Positions 28,345 to 38,200 of a stretch of DNA of 64,000 bases are shown here, piece after piece (positions within the stretch are counted from its first letter, which is position 1; each line of letters starts with the position of its first letter). Below the pieces are notes generated by a model. The model was given only the letters and a program-made list of their open reading frames with translations, was not told the DNA's origin and did not search any database. The position numbers and the translations under genes were made by a program. This DNA comes from Chaunax sp. Z400 (taxonomy: Eukaryota; Chordata; Actinopteri; Lophiiformes; Chaunacidae): assembly GCA_037577475.1 (NCBI GenBank), contig CM075206.1, forward strand, positions 7,535,459 through 7,599,458, in the 5' to 3' direction.

Positions 28345-31300
28345 CACCACCAAAATCACCTCCACCACCAAAATCGCCTCCACCAAAATCACCTCCTCCT
28401 ATATCACCTAAACCTAAGGGACTTAAAGGATTCAAACTTCCAAGGAAGCAAGTAAGAAGGTCTGAATCCTTGAAGACCAGTGCAGAAATGGAAAAAAAAG
28501 GAGACATCCTTAACAAAATTAACACTGAAAGGAAAAGTAAAGTCATCCAGCTACATGTTTCCTCTAGTAAAAATACAAAACCCGAGCCTCCGGCAACCAC
28601 AACAAACAGTACCATAAAAGAAGGTCCTAAAAGTTATGTTGCCCCTCCAAAAAAGGCTCCTATTGAGGACAGCGATCCACCTAATGCTAACAGTGAGGAG
28701 GGTGATAATGAGGCAAGTCTTAGTCCTGATTTACCTGGAGAGGAGGCCCCTCCACCTCCTGACAACATAGCATTTATGATCACAAACACCAAAGTTCAAG
28801 CCCTGTCCTGTGGCGAGTACCAGGATCTGGTCAATGCCAAGAAAGGAAATGTCCAGACTTTTACTGTAGGTACTGCTGTAAACCGGGGGAATGCTACTAT
28901 GGATCCCACAATGCCACAGGATAATTGCTTCAACAAGAAGCCTGTCATCATCATTTTTGATGAGCCCATGGACATCCGTTCAGCTTACAAGCGCCTGTCT
29001 ACCATCTTTGAATGTGAGGAGGAATTGGACAGGATGCTAGCAGAAGAGCGCATCGAGGAGGAGAGCGAAGAGTCAGACACGGAGAAGAGTGGTGAGCTGC
29101 AGGTAAAAGCTGGAGCAACTGAGTTGGCAGATGGCAAAAAGGTCCGCTCTTCACAAATGACAACAGACCACGTTAGCTTATCATCCTCTTCATCATCTTC
29201 AATATCTGAGCTGACGGACAATGGAGTGAACTCAGAGTCAAATGGGGACACGAAGCAGGATGGTAAGAAGAAGTTCAAGTTTAAGTTCCCTAAGAAACAG
29301 CTGGCTGCACTTACCCAGGCAATTCGCACTGGCACCAAGTCAGGCAAGAAGACTTTACAGGTGGTTGTGTATGAAGACGAGGAGGAATGTGATGGTACTA
29401 TCAGACAGCACAAAGAGGCGACGAGATTTGAGATTACACGCTCAAAATCCTCAACAGATACTCCCACGGTAACAGGCTCCACGGTGTTGACGAGGCAGAA
29501 CTCTGAATCCCTTTGCAGGACAGATGAGATCCGGAAGAACACCTACAAGACACTGGACAGCCTGGAGCAGACCATCAAGCAGCTGGAGACCACAATCAGT
29601 GAGATGGGACCTCACTCCCCTACTGAGCCAGTGTGCACAGAGGAATCTAAAACAGAGAATGGGAAAAGCTCAGAAGTAGTAGGGCTGAAGAGGTCCTCCT
29701 CTCTCCCTACCTCTAGAGGGGCAGGTTCAAAGGTACCCAGCAAAAATTCATTGCAGAAGAAGATTAAACCTCAACTCCTTCCTCGCCCTGTAGCCATCCC
29801 TACTACTACCACAACCACCACTGTCCCCAGTGCCCCCAGCTCCGCACAACAGGTCTCTTTCTAGCTCTTGTTACTCTGGGAGTCTTTGGGTCCTTCTTTT
29901 TCAGTTTACAACCTACCTTCACTCCAACCCTAACCACTGAAATTCTGAAATAATTAATCCACTCCACAGGTGCTTGGAAACGTTGGAAATGCCCCCCATG
30001 GCTTTCTCCCCCTGTGAAATCATGGTGACATGATTGGGGGTGGCATTTTGTTGGGTTCCTGGCTACCATATCCCTCCTTCAGTTCATTGCTAAAACTCCA
30101 AGGTTTTCAGCAAGTGGCAAACTCATCATCAAAGACACTCTCACGATGATTACGCTTTAATATCTTCCTTAATCTTGACTGCATGTACTGTGTATTGACT
30201 TATGGTCTCACTGGGCGCATGGTCTGTCATTGGTGTTGATCACTGAGGTGTTCAATGAGGTTCTTTTACCTGTTAGTGCCTTGATTTTTCATACTTCCTA
30301 TATGGTGTGTTTTTTCTTTCTTTTGTTTTATTTCTTCTTTTGTTTTTCGTTTGGATCCCCTTGCAGAACACCAGTGTCGCTTCCCCTTCTAGTCGGATGC
30401 CCGTCCCTTTGTCGGCGAAGTCCAGGCAGTCGCCGGGGACTACTGACAAAGCAGGAAAACAGCAAAAACTGCAGGACGCTCAGAGGCAGTTCCGACAGGT
30501 AGTTTTACTGTAGGGCCTTACCAGAGACTAGAGGAAACAAACATATAGCAATTGAAGACATGAGACATACCTACCAAAGCTGTGAGCTATGAAGTGTTCT
30601 AAAAAAAAATAAGTCACCATGGTGGCACCTGTGGATCTGTTGATGTTTCTCTCGAGTCCGCTCTGACAAGAAGGCATGCTTGACTCTTGACTGTTACCCC
30701 ATAACATCACTGTACTGTATGCTTTTGCATGTCCACACTGCTCATGGTTTCACTGTGTTGGTGACTAAACAAAAAAAGGAAAAATGATGAAGAAAAGTGG
30801 AATCCTACCCTGTCATTATCATCATCATATCTCCAGTTCCCATCACAGCTGAGTTCCTAAACAGTGTTGTCAAATGCCAGGAGGCTTATGGTTATGAAAT
30901 ACGAACCTTACTGACATTTTGGCTATGCACCCTCCTCCTCACAATGCACCTCTGCTCAAACCCAACATCGTTGCATAGCTTCTTAACCTCACAATGATAT
31001 ATTTCCTTTCACCCAAGACCTCGCCACAACTCACCATCTTGCACCGCCAGTTTCAGCGGAAGACTGGCCCACGTTTCCCCTGTCTGCTATCACTCTTCAA
31101 ATCCTAACCCTGTTCTCAAATTCTCCTCAGTCTTGCATCTCTACCTTATGAATTTTCCCCCACAGTCCTTCTACGAAGCATAACAATCCCTCTAACACCG
31201 GCAGTCTGTAAAGATGCCCTTCCTGTCTGCCATCACACTGTCTAACCTCTGCAGTGTTCTGTTTCTCGGTAACATGTCTCATGCGCCTCACCATTCATGT

Positions 31301-33110
31301 AACCTTGTTAAAATGGAGCTTCAGCATTTTGTTGTTTTTAGTGTCTTTTAGTTGTGTCTTAGTAAAATTAATGTTTGTGTAGTGATAACATATTTCTATG
31401 TGTATAACTTGTAGTTTTTTTTTAACATCGTCTTACCTTTTTATGTGTATTATTTGACAAGATTTCTTTTTGACAACCGGTATCTGTTTTGGCATCTCTG
31501 TTTGCAGGCTAACGGAAGTGCTAAAAGAGTGGGAGGGGATCATAAAACTACTTCCCCTACTATACCCATCTCTAAAATCCCTGCTTTTTATCCTAGCTCT
31601 ACTAAAGGCAGTTCCCAGTCTGCACAAAACTCAGATGCTACTAACTCCATTAACCCTTCCTCTTCCTCCTCCTCTGTGACAAAGTCCTCCACCCTGTCCT
31701 CTCACACTGCTCGTTCCGGTTCCCTACCCTCCTCCCACATCCCCTCCCTGTCTAACGGATCCCTCAAACTCCCCACATCCTCACAGCACACAGGTAAAGC
31801 TCTCTCGTTTTCCTCGCAGAATCAGAATGGTCGAGTGCACTCCTCCTCTTCATTCTCCTCCTCCTCCTCATCCTCCTCCTCCTCCCCCTCCCCTCTGTCG
31901 CCCACACCTTTGGGCCCAGGTGGAAAGAGCATCCGCACCATACACACCCCCAGCTTCACCAGCTACAGGTCCCACAACGGCAGCAGCGGCAAATCCTGTA
32001 TCCCAACAACCACAGCAGCTAAGGACACTACCTAGCCCCATTATTGCCCCTCTGGCTTACTGCCTAGCAGGTTACCTTGTTTTGGTTTATTGTTTTATAG
32101 TTTATTTTGAAAGTTTTGAAAGTATTAAGTGATGCACTCTCACAAAGTATGTTTCATTTGACACTGGCGTTCTCACATCAATGCTTTTAATCTCCTTAAA
32201 GTTGCATTGTGCATTTCTGAAAAATACTTACATGGATTCAGATTTTTCCTTGAAGGTGTACTGTTCTGACAAAATATTTTATAATGGAATTAAAAAATGT
32301 TTGTAGTTTTACCACTCTGTAGTTGCAGTGGAAGGCTCTCATGGTGTTGAAAATCTATTTTTCTTGCTGTAGCTATGAATAGGAAATCTAGAGTTGATGT
32401 ACAATCACAAAGTACCATGTAAAAATGTTGTTTTATTTTTGAAAGCAGAGATTGAATAACCATAGTATATTAAATCCTCTATATTTCTTATGTTGCCAGA
32501 CATTCAACTCAGCCCTTGTATATGCCTTTTACAAATGTATACATAATGTATACAGACATTTTAAAGTTGAATTCATTGTTCTGTATTCCCTCATGTTTCA
32601 CTGCCATTTTATTTTACAGAATTGTGAAACTGGTATCATGAGTAATACATTTTTTCATTTTGGTGTGCCCATCTGCCAAAGTTGTTGTACAATGACTAAC
32701 TTCAGGCCTAACCCAATCACAGGATTTAGGGGAATTTTCATGTGTGATGGCTCGAGTGTTGACCTCAGTGTTTGTACTGCTGGTCTTGGTTTGTTAAGTT
32801 AATGTGTATTGTTGTCTAAATGTAAACTGTACTAAAAACAAAGTGATGAATTGGTTCTACCACATGTAAATAGATGCTTCTAATAAGAAAATAAGTAGTT
32901 TTTTTAACATACCAAAGTTTATTTGTATGCATGCCTTTCAAATACTTTAGGAGAGTGGTGTAAAAGAAGAATTATGTTTGCACAAATAGATTTTGTAAAT
33001 ATTTGGTTTTCCCTCATTTTTGTAAAGCTTTAAATCATACTATAAATGAATAATGTGGTAAAAACAACTGTGTTGGATTAGCAAAAATAAAGACTTGCAT
33101 GCTTGTAATG
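7677..33110 (+). CDS. kiaa1217: KIAA1217 / sickle tail protein (SKT), 3' 19 coding exons plus 3'UTR
   Basis: Coding exons: 7677-7872, 10922-11120, 12188-12281, 16240-17021, 18406-18510, 18949-18998, 20622-20761, 20870-21045, 22957-23087, 23546-23693, 24346-24835, 25005-25203, 25287-25570, 26076-26231, 26536-26658, 27992-28069, 28170-29852, 30367-30498, 31508-32035 (TAG). They total 5694 nt, i.e. 1897 aa, and all phases agree. The 5' exons, roughly 115 residues by comparison with human as I recall it, are outside the window. Numbering from the first visible residue: about 66-160 is the conserved N-terminal block (YLQYGDETKQ, FVSAFPQQLT); 161-475 is Ser/Pro-rich; about 490-674 is coiled-coil-like (MRQLQ, LEDPVQKQ, FLKEEPHKLD); then proline-rich. 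Exon 28170 carries VIIIFDEPMDIRSAYKRLS and KKKFKFKFPKKQLAAL; the C-terminus carries KSIRTIHTPSFTSY. These blocks separate it from the paralogue SRCIN1 (p140Cap). In mouse, Skt acts in notochord and intervertebral disc development; the family is linked to cytoskeletal scaffolding. Phase and identity are seen; function is family knowledge. Confidence 0.93.
8839..8862. repeat. (CA)12 microsatellite
   Basis: Twelve uninterrupted CA units in the kiaa1217 intron after the exon ending at 7872. Confidence 0.97.
14767..14807. repeat. (TG)20 microsatellite
   Basis: About twenty uninterrupted TG units in a long kiaa1217 intron. Confidence 0.97.
15114..15161. repeat. Perfect 20-bp inverted repeat with 8-nt loop
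   Basis: The left arm 15114-15133 (CCTGCATGTGGCACTCCTCA) is the exact reverse complement of 15142-15161, separated by gcacagtg. Pairing stops sharply at both outer ends. It lies in a kiaa1217 intron with no open frame. It could be a fold-back duplication, a small hairpin RNA or a protein-binding palindrome. Confidence 0.95.
20010..20037. repeat. Perfect 12-bp inverted repeat with 4-nt loop
   Basis: GTTTTGAGAGAT (20010-20021) and ATCTCTCAAAAC (20026-20037) flank attc, inside the kiaa1217 intron before the exon at 20622. Confidence 0.93.
20762..20869 (+). other. kiaa1217: Short GC-AG intron of kiaa1217, open in frame
   Basis: The upstream exon ends CTGCAG, followed by gcaagg rather than gtaagg. 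The downstream exon starts after cccctcag with CTCCAGAAC. Joining them gives MRQLQ-LQNQEALR, which matches the family; no GT donor nearby does so. The intron is 108 bp (36 codons) with no stop codon in the coding frame, so a retained form would insert 36 residues inside the coiled coil. Confidence 0.8.
25670..25930. mobile_element. Degenerate copy of a dispersed teleost repeat (GCTTAGCTTAG core)
   Basis: Within a kiaa1217 intron this stretch resembles, from memory, a very common fish repeat. A segment like attgggaaat...gatgagaag...gtaccgctct is followed by the core ttagcttagcttagtatagagacagg, then by tttcacggaggtt. A shorter related piece with the same core (gttagcttagcttaacataaaga) is at 5369-5412. 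I cannot name the family with certainty. The ends are approximate. Confidence 0.55.
28170..29852 (+). CDS. kiaa1217: Large 561-codon exon of kiaa1217
   Basis: This single exon carries nearly a third of the visible protein. It opens with VIYYVTGQIP, then has a 12-residue glutamine run (28308-28343), a PPPKSP repeat, a basic Ser-rich stretch, an acidic Glu/Ser stretch, and the conserved blocks DNIAFMITNTKVQ, FDEPMDIRSAYKRLSTIFE, KKKFKFKFPKKQ and DEIRKNTYKTLDSLEQTIKQ. The last two mark it as KIAA1217 rather than SRCIN1. The donor is CAACAG|GTCTCT. If that donor is skipped, the frame continues only three codons (V, S, F) to a TAG at 29862-29864. Confidence 0.92.
28308..28343 (+). repeat. kiaa1217: CAG/CAA triplet run coding for 12 glutamines
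   Basis: Twelve consecutive Gln codons (ten CAG, two CAA) in the large exon, followed directly by PPPKSPPPPKSPPPKSPPP coded by a CCACCAAAATCACCT-like repeat (28344-28400). The CAA interruptions usually stabilise such runs. Length polymorphism is likely between individuals or species. Confidence 0.95.
31846..31896 (+). repeat. kiaa1217: TCC-rich run coding for polyserine
   Basis: A run of TCC/TCT/TCA codons in the last coding exon gives a serine tract just before the conserved C-terminal KSIRTIHTPSFTSY block. It is low-complexity coding sequence rather than a separate element. Confidence 0.85.
33086..33091 (+). terminator. kiaa1217: kiaa1217 poly(A) signal AATAAA
   Basis: AATAAA lies about 1050 bases after the kiaa1217 stop codon. 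It is followed about 20 bases on by a probable cleavage zone near 33110, then by a T/GT-rich tract (33121-33175, including tgtgtgtgtgggtgtg), which is the usual downstream element. No coding exon was found between 32036 and here, so this stretch is read as 3'UTR. Confidence 0.7.
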
Positions 33111-34021
33111 CATTGAGCTTCAGTGTTTTTATTTTCTGTTTTTGACTTCCTCTTGTGTGTGTGGGTGTGTATACAGTCCATATATGTATAGAACTGGAGA
33201 TGCACCACATACCAGCGCAACTTTTTGTCTGTCTCTTATTCTGATACGGATAGCTAACATATGCTAGAATTCTGCATCCCGTATCTCTACAATTACAGGT
33301 AAGAACATTTCTATCAATAATTTTAATGATTGTTGATACAGTGCCACGTGTGAGGAATATATTACCTAAATGTACTTTCACAATCTTGCACCAGATTACA
33401 TGATTAGCGAGTAAGGCATTAGAGGTAGTGGTGCTTAACTCCAAACCATACCTAAGCATGTAGCACTATTTTATACGTTTTCACCTTTAACTAAAAACGA
33501 TTTATTTTGACACCAGTTGGGGCATCAGTGTAATTTAAGGAGAACTAAAACTACCCGAAATTGTTTTCTAAGAATAAGACAAACACCTTTTTCATTATTT
33601 ATTATTTTAAATAAATTATATTTTATTTAATCAAAAAAAGTGTTGTTTACATCATGAATGAAGCTTAATGTAATATTTGTTGTATTTATTGAAAATGTTT
33701 ACTTTTCAGACAAACTGGTTTGCATTTTTATGCCTTGAAAATATCTGGTATGTGTAATTGACTTTTTCTTGTGTTAGCTGATTGAAATCATGCAATACTA
33801 GATACTCTGGTGCCTTGTAAGGACAGTTCCTGTTTCTTATAAATCTCACATGATGCATGTGGGTTGATATTTTGTGACATGCAGGTCATCTTTTTGTCAC
33901 ACATCTTGCATTCTTAGTTGCATTATGATACAGCAATGTGTGATTTAGCAAATGACCAACAAGTAATTTTCTGTTAGTTTATCTTTTGGTCATCAATAAC
34001 AGGTTATGTTTGTCTGTGCAG
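33111..34021. other. Intergenic between kiaa1217 and the GPR17-like gene
   Basis: AT-rich, with no convincing coding frame. The GT-rich downstream element of kiaa1217 lies at the left, and the acceptor for the receptor coding exon is at 34020-34021. The receptor's noncoding first exon and promoter are probably here or further upstream, but I could not place them. Confidence 0.5.
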
Positions 34022-34979
34022 CACGAGGCTGATCAGCTCCACAACAACAATGAACATCTCCGAGGAGAGTTTCTACGGCAGTGATTCCCGCCAAGAGAAC
34101 ATACATTTTTCTATATATTACACCCTGATTTTCATCATAGCAGTGCCTGGGAACATCTTAGCGCTCTGGGCCTTCTTCTGCCAGGACAGCACATCTCCAT
34201 CCAAGGTCTTCTTGAGACACCTGTCTATAGCAGACATATCGTACATTCTCATTTTACCCATGCGTATAGTTTACCACCTGTCTGAAAACCACTGGCCTTT
34301 TGGGCATTTAATCTGTCACTTAGCAGGCTTCCTCTTTTACCTCAACATGTACTGCAGTGTATACTTAATGGGTTTTATCAGCCTTGACAGACTACTGGCT
34401 GTGGTTGTCCCAATAAAATCACAGTCAGTTAGGAAGGCTATCTATGCAAAGGTAGCTGTTGGCATACTTTGGCTGACTGTTATTGGATCTATGAGTCCAA
34501 TCCTTTTCTCTAAGAAAATGACCATAAACTCCACTGGCATCTGCAACAAGCTCTACTTAGAGGAGACTTCATCCACAGCTCTGGTTTCCACTGTAGTGGC
34601 ATTCATTATTCCCCTCACCACCATAGTGGGTTGCTACATACTGATTTTGTTGAAACTGAGGACAGTCAAGCAACAACTGGTGAAAGATAAAGCTACAAAA
34701 ATGATCATTATCGTTGTGATGAACTTCCTGGTTGCATTTGTGCCCTACCATGTGACCAGGATAATCTACATACAAAACCACAGACATGGCCATATTACTG
34801 AAGCGAGCCCTGCGTCACTGAGAAGAGCCAACCGGATCACGTCTGCATTGACCTGTGTTAGTGGTGTGCTGGATCCTGTGATGTATTTCCTCCTGAACCG
34901 TGCATACAGGGATAAATTGCTTCAGCTGTTCTGTAAAGCAAGGAGGAGGCAATAAATAGCCTAACAAATACTAAATAAA
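34022..34979 (+). CDS. Class A GPCR, GPR17-like (P2Y/CysLT clade); CDS 34050-34955
   Basis: A 301-aa intronless coding frame starts at ATG 34050 and ends at TAA 34953-34955. It has seven hydrophobic segments. Landmarks: N-glycosylation site NIS at residue 2; GN in TM1 (34-35); LSIAD in TM2; Cys89 in the TM3 start, pairing with the ECL2 Cys in GICNKLY; SLDRLLAVV at the end of TM3, where DRL replaces the usual DRY/DRF; FVPYH in TM6; DPVMY in TM7. Similarity as I recall it is best with GPR17 (uracil nucleotide/cysteinyl leukotriene receptor), e.g. YHLSENHWPFG and GFLFYLNMY, but another P2Y-like member is possible, so no symbol is given. A strong acceptor (ctgtgcag, ending 34021) lies 28 bases before the ATG, so a noncoding first exon probably lies upstream. 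Poly(A) signals follow at once. Confidence 0.8.
34951..34979 (+). terminator. Poly(A) signals of the GPR17-like receptor, one overlapping the stop codon
   Basis: AATAAA at 34951-34956 contains the TAA stop codon itself. A second AATAAA is at 34974-34979. The 3'UTR would therefore be very short, about 20-50 bases. Confidence 0.55.
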
Positions 34980-35090
34980 CAATCATTTTCAAATTGTCCT
35001 CTTTTTGTATCATTGTTAGACATTCAGAAATGTATGTCTGAACCACTGAAAGTCAAAGATACTCCTCTGGTTGATCTGTTGATCTATTGA

Positions 35091-35164
35091 TAATAATAAT
35101 AATAACATTATTTATTATTATTATTATTATTATTACTACTACTAGTAGTAGTAGTAGTAATAAT
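35091..35164. repeat. Compound trinucleotide repeat TAA-TTA-CTA-GTA with palindromic centre
   Basis: A TAA run (35091-35105) is followed by a TTA run, then ACTACTACTAGTAGTAGTAG centred on the CTAG at 35142-35145, then TAATAAT. The middle is a self-complementary hairpin of about 10 bp, extendable with wobbles. It lies between the GPCR gene and nphp3. Confidence 0.9.
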
Positions 35165-35278
35165 CAAGTGACCATTGATACAAAACCACGCATGTGGTAA
35201 TTCTGCAATCGCTCTACTTTGAAGAAAAAAATGCCTTTTGTTAAGTTTGACTGGAGTGAGCACCCGTATCATCGACTT

Positions 35279-35292
35279 GTTACCAAGGCAGC
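35279..35292 (+). promoter_or_regulatory. nphp3: X-box-like RFX site upstream of nphp3
   Basis: GTTACC-AA-GGCAGC matches the RFX X-box consensus (GTTRCC NN GGNAAC) at 11 of 12 half-site positions. It lies 390 bases upstream of the nphp3 ATG and about 30 bases before a donor-like GGACC|GTAAGT at 35321. RFX factors drive many ciliary genes and NPHP3 is a ciliary protein, so the site fits its setting. Function is inferred. Confidence 0.5.
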
Positions 35293-38200
35293 CAGGAAGA
35301 AGCTGTGAAGGGAGCGGACCGTAAGTGTACTCTTGTTTGTTTAACTTGGGTTCACATGTTTTAACCAAAAATAGATTTTAGTCAGCATTCCGTCGAAACT
35401 AAAATATGTACGGAAGGTATCGTGTCATTTATGTAGTCTGTATACACCAGTAAATATCGTGGCGCGTGTGTTAAACAGCTATTTATTGTGTCATGTCATG
35501 CTAGCTAACCAAGGCCAAATAGGAATAAGTAGCTGGCAACTACCTTCATGTCAGCGTCAATATCCTAGTCAGGAGAAAACTTCCCATAGTTATAACAATA
35601 CATGTCCTGTCTGTCATCGCGCAGGATCAGCTATGGGCAAGCGAAAAGGCTGAATACTGTTTTTCAGCTCAGGGTGCCACCATGGGCACCGCATCCTCTT
35701 TGGTCAGCCCAGGAGAGGTGATTGAGGATGGATATGGGGGTGACGGTGGGGAAGCCTGTGAGATTCCAGTGGAGGTCAAACCCAAAGCACGACTCCTGCG
35801 TAGTTCGTTTCGCAGAGGACCACGTGTGATTGGGGCTAGTTTCAAATCTACAGGTTCTGTGGATCTAGAGTATGCTGCTGAGTATGAAAGACTTCGAAAG
35901 GAGTATGAAATCTTCCGTGTCAGTAAGAATAACGAGATCTCATCTATGCAAAAGAAGGAAGCCAAGCTGGACGAAGAGAACAAGAGGCTGAGAGCTGAGC
36001 TACAGGTAAACAGTTCACTGGATGCTTAGACTATCTGCTTATCATATCGTTAGCTTTAGGGTGTTCACCACTCTCAATGTGATAACAGGCTTTGCAGAAG
36101 ACCTACCAGAAGATCCTTAGAGAAAAGGAGAGTGCTCTTGAGGCTAAGTATCAGGCTATGGAGAGGGCTTCCACCTTTGAACATGACAGGGACAAAGTTA
36201 AACGTCAGTTTAAGGTAAACCACACCAAGTGATACCATGTGTTATAGTGTACCATTCTCTCCAGTGATCATGATTGCAACCCTAACTTATTGGATACATG
36301 ACTACCAGATTTTTCGGGAGACCAAAGAAAAGGAGATTCAGGATCTCCTGCGGGCCAAGAGGGACTTGGAGGCCAAATTGCAACAGTTGCAGGCTCAGGG
36401 CATCCAGGTCTATGACCCAGTTGATTCTGACTCAGATGACAACCAAACCACTGTCACTGGTAAGGCACAGTTGTCAACATTGTTTGGTTCTTTTGTTTTA
36501 TTTTTCCATCCATTCTTTCAGTATTTATATGCATCTCAATTTATTGTTCATTCTATATCAGTTAATTGGAATGCAAATCTAAGTAAATCAAGGAGTTTTT
36601 GTGGATTTCTCCTAACCGACAAACAACCCGAACCGATCGCTCAACTTCCTTGATGGGGGTAATAACATCATATTATTTATTCACTGTCTTCAGCTGCTGG
36701 GACACAGTGCGAGTACTGGTCTGGTGGTGTGCTGGGAAGTGAGCCATCTATGGGTAGCATGATGCAGTTGCAACAGACCTTCCGAGGACCAGAGTTTGCA
36801 CACAGTTTGATTGATGTGGAGGGACCCTTTGCAAATGTGAGCAGAGGTAAGTAAACTTCAGTAAGTCTGCAGAAAGAAGGGAGGCAAGGAAGAAGTAGCC
36901 AAAGTTGTTTGCACTATAGCCATAGTGTCAACTGTGACTATGGAAAATTAATCATACTTTTATAGAAAGTGACGTATACATAACCTACATACTAAAACCT
37001 TTCTCATGTATTTGTATGTCTGTGTCAGATGACTGGGATGCTGCCGTGGCCAGTCTGCTTCAGGTCTCCCCTCATGTGCCCCAGGCCTTATGGAGTAACA
37101 CAGTGCGCTGCTACTTAATCTTTACTCAGGAGACTAAAGCAGAGCTTGACATCTTTATTAAGGTTGGTTAGATTGGGCACTGTAAGTCAACAAACTGTAA
37201 TTATTCTGTTTTCAAGGGTTATTGTGGCATTGTTTTATTTATCGTATTTACAGGGTGGTTTCCAAGGACCTAAAGTAGCACAGGGGTACAACTCAAGACA
37301 AAGCAACTTCGTTAATCAAAGTTACTGAAATTCTTTCCTCGTGTCAAGAAGCACTTGCCTCATTGCTCATTGGTCTTCACTGAAAGGGAATGAAATAATC
37401 ATTGTGTCTCTTTTGAGAGACCGTGTTAATCTGAAGTTAAATACGGTCAAAGAGGTTTAATTTGAGAAATAATTCAGTGTTACTTTTAGTCAATTCAAGT
37501 CTATTCTGAATGTCAAACTCTGAGAAAACTGAAATATACTAGTCAACCAGGTTTAAAAGGCTTTTTTTTCTAGAGAACTGCCATTCATCCTTATATGGAA
37601 ATCCTTGCTTTACATTTTCATTTCAGAATCACTCACCTGTGTTACGGAGACTGTGTGAGGGTCTCGGCCATTTCTACCTGAATGTCTGCTTCCCAGAGGA
37701 GAATGCTGCTTTATATGCCATGGAGCGCAAACAGGAGATTGAAAGGAGTTCTGTGTGTGTGCTTCTTCTCAAATCTTCTGTCACTAGGTATAGTAAGTCC
37801 TATGCATGTCACCACTAGGATAAACCTATGTAGTTAATATAGTGCATTAATTATATTGGGTGTTTATGAATGAATTTTAAAAAATCCTCTGATATTCACG
37901 CTTGGGTCTAGCTCTGTTCTGGAGGATTGTGAGGAGGCTTTTGTGAAGAATCCAGATGGCCATCCACTGGTGCTTTACCTCAGGACTGAAGAAGATCATA
38001 ATTTGACTGGACCTACCAGACAACTGCTTGAAAGGGTCAATGCTGCAGACAAGGCTGCAAAAATCAAGGTTTGTGTTTGTCCATTTAACATTCTGTGAAA
38101 TCATATTCTTGAAGTTGTTATATAATTTGAAGTCATGATAATATTTATATATTTTTTAATTGATGGCTTTTAACATCCAGAGTCCTTCCACTTTGTGTGA

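Larger units (their letters stand above)
34980..35681. other. nphp3: Upstream region of nphp3
   Basis: Holds the compound trinucleotide repeat (35091-35164), the X-box-like site (35279-35292), a donor-like GTAAGT at 35321 and an acceptor tttttcag at 35667. The last two suggest a 5'UTR intron 35321-35667 with a noncoding first exon near 35300. The small frame MGKRKG (35633-35653) would then lie in that intron or act as a uORF. Confidence 0.4.

Noticed and set aside
28178..28615. 145-codon - strand frame with a polycysteine run
   Set aside because: The cysteine run is the reverse reading of the CAG/CAA glutamine repeat; antisense shadow.
28985..29542. 185-codon open frame on the - strand
   Set aside because: It lies entirely opposite the large kiaa1217 coding exon; its composition mirrors that exon and no family is recognisable.
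35459..35653. 64-codon frame upstream of nphp3 ending MGKRKG
   Set aside because: It lies in the probable 5'UTR intron, lacks similarity and is followed by the well-placed nphp3 start.
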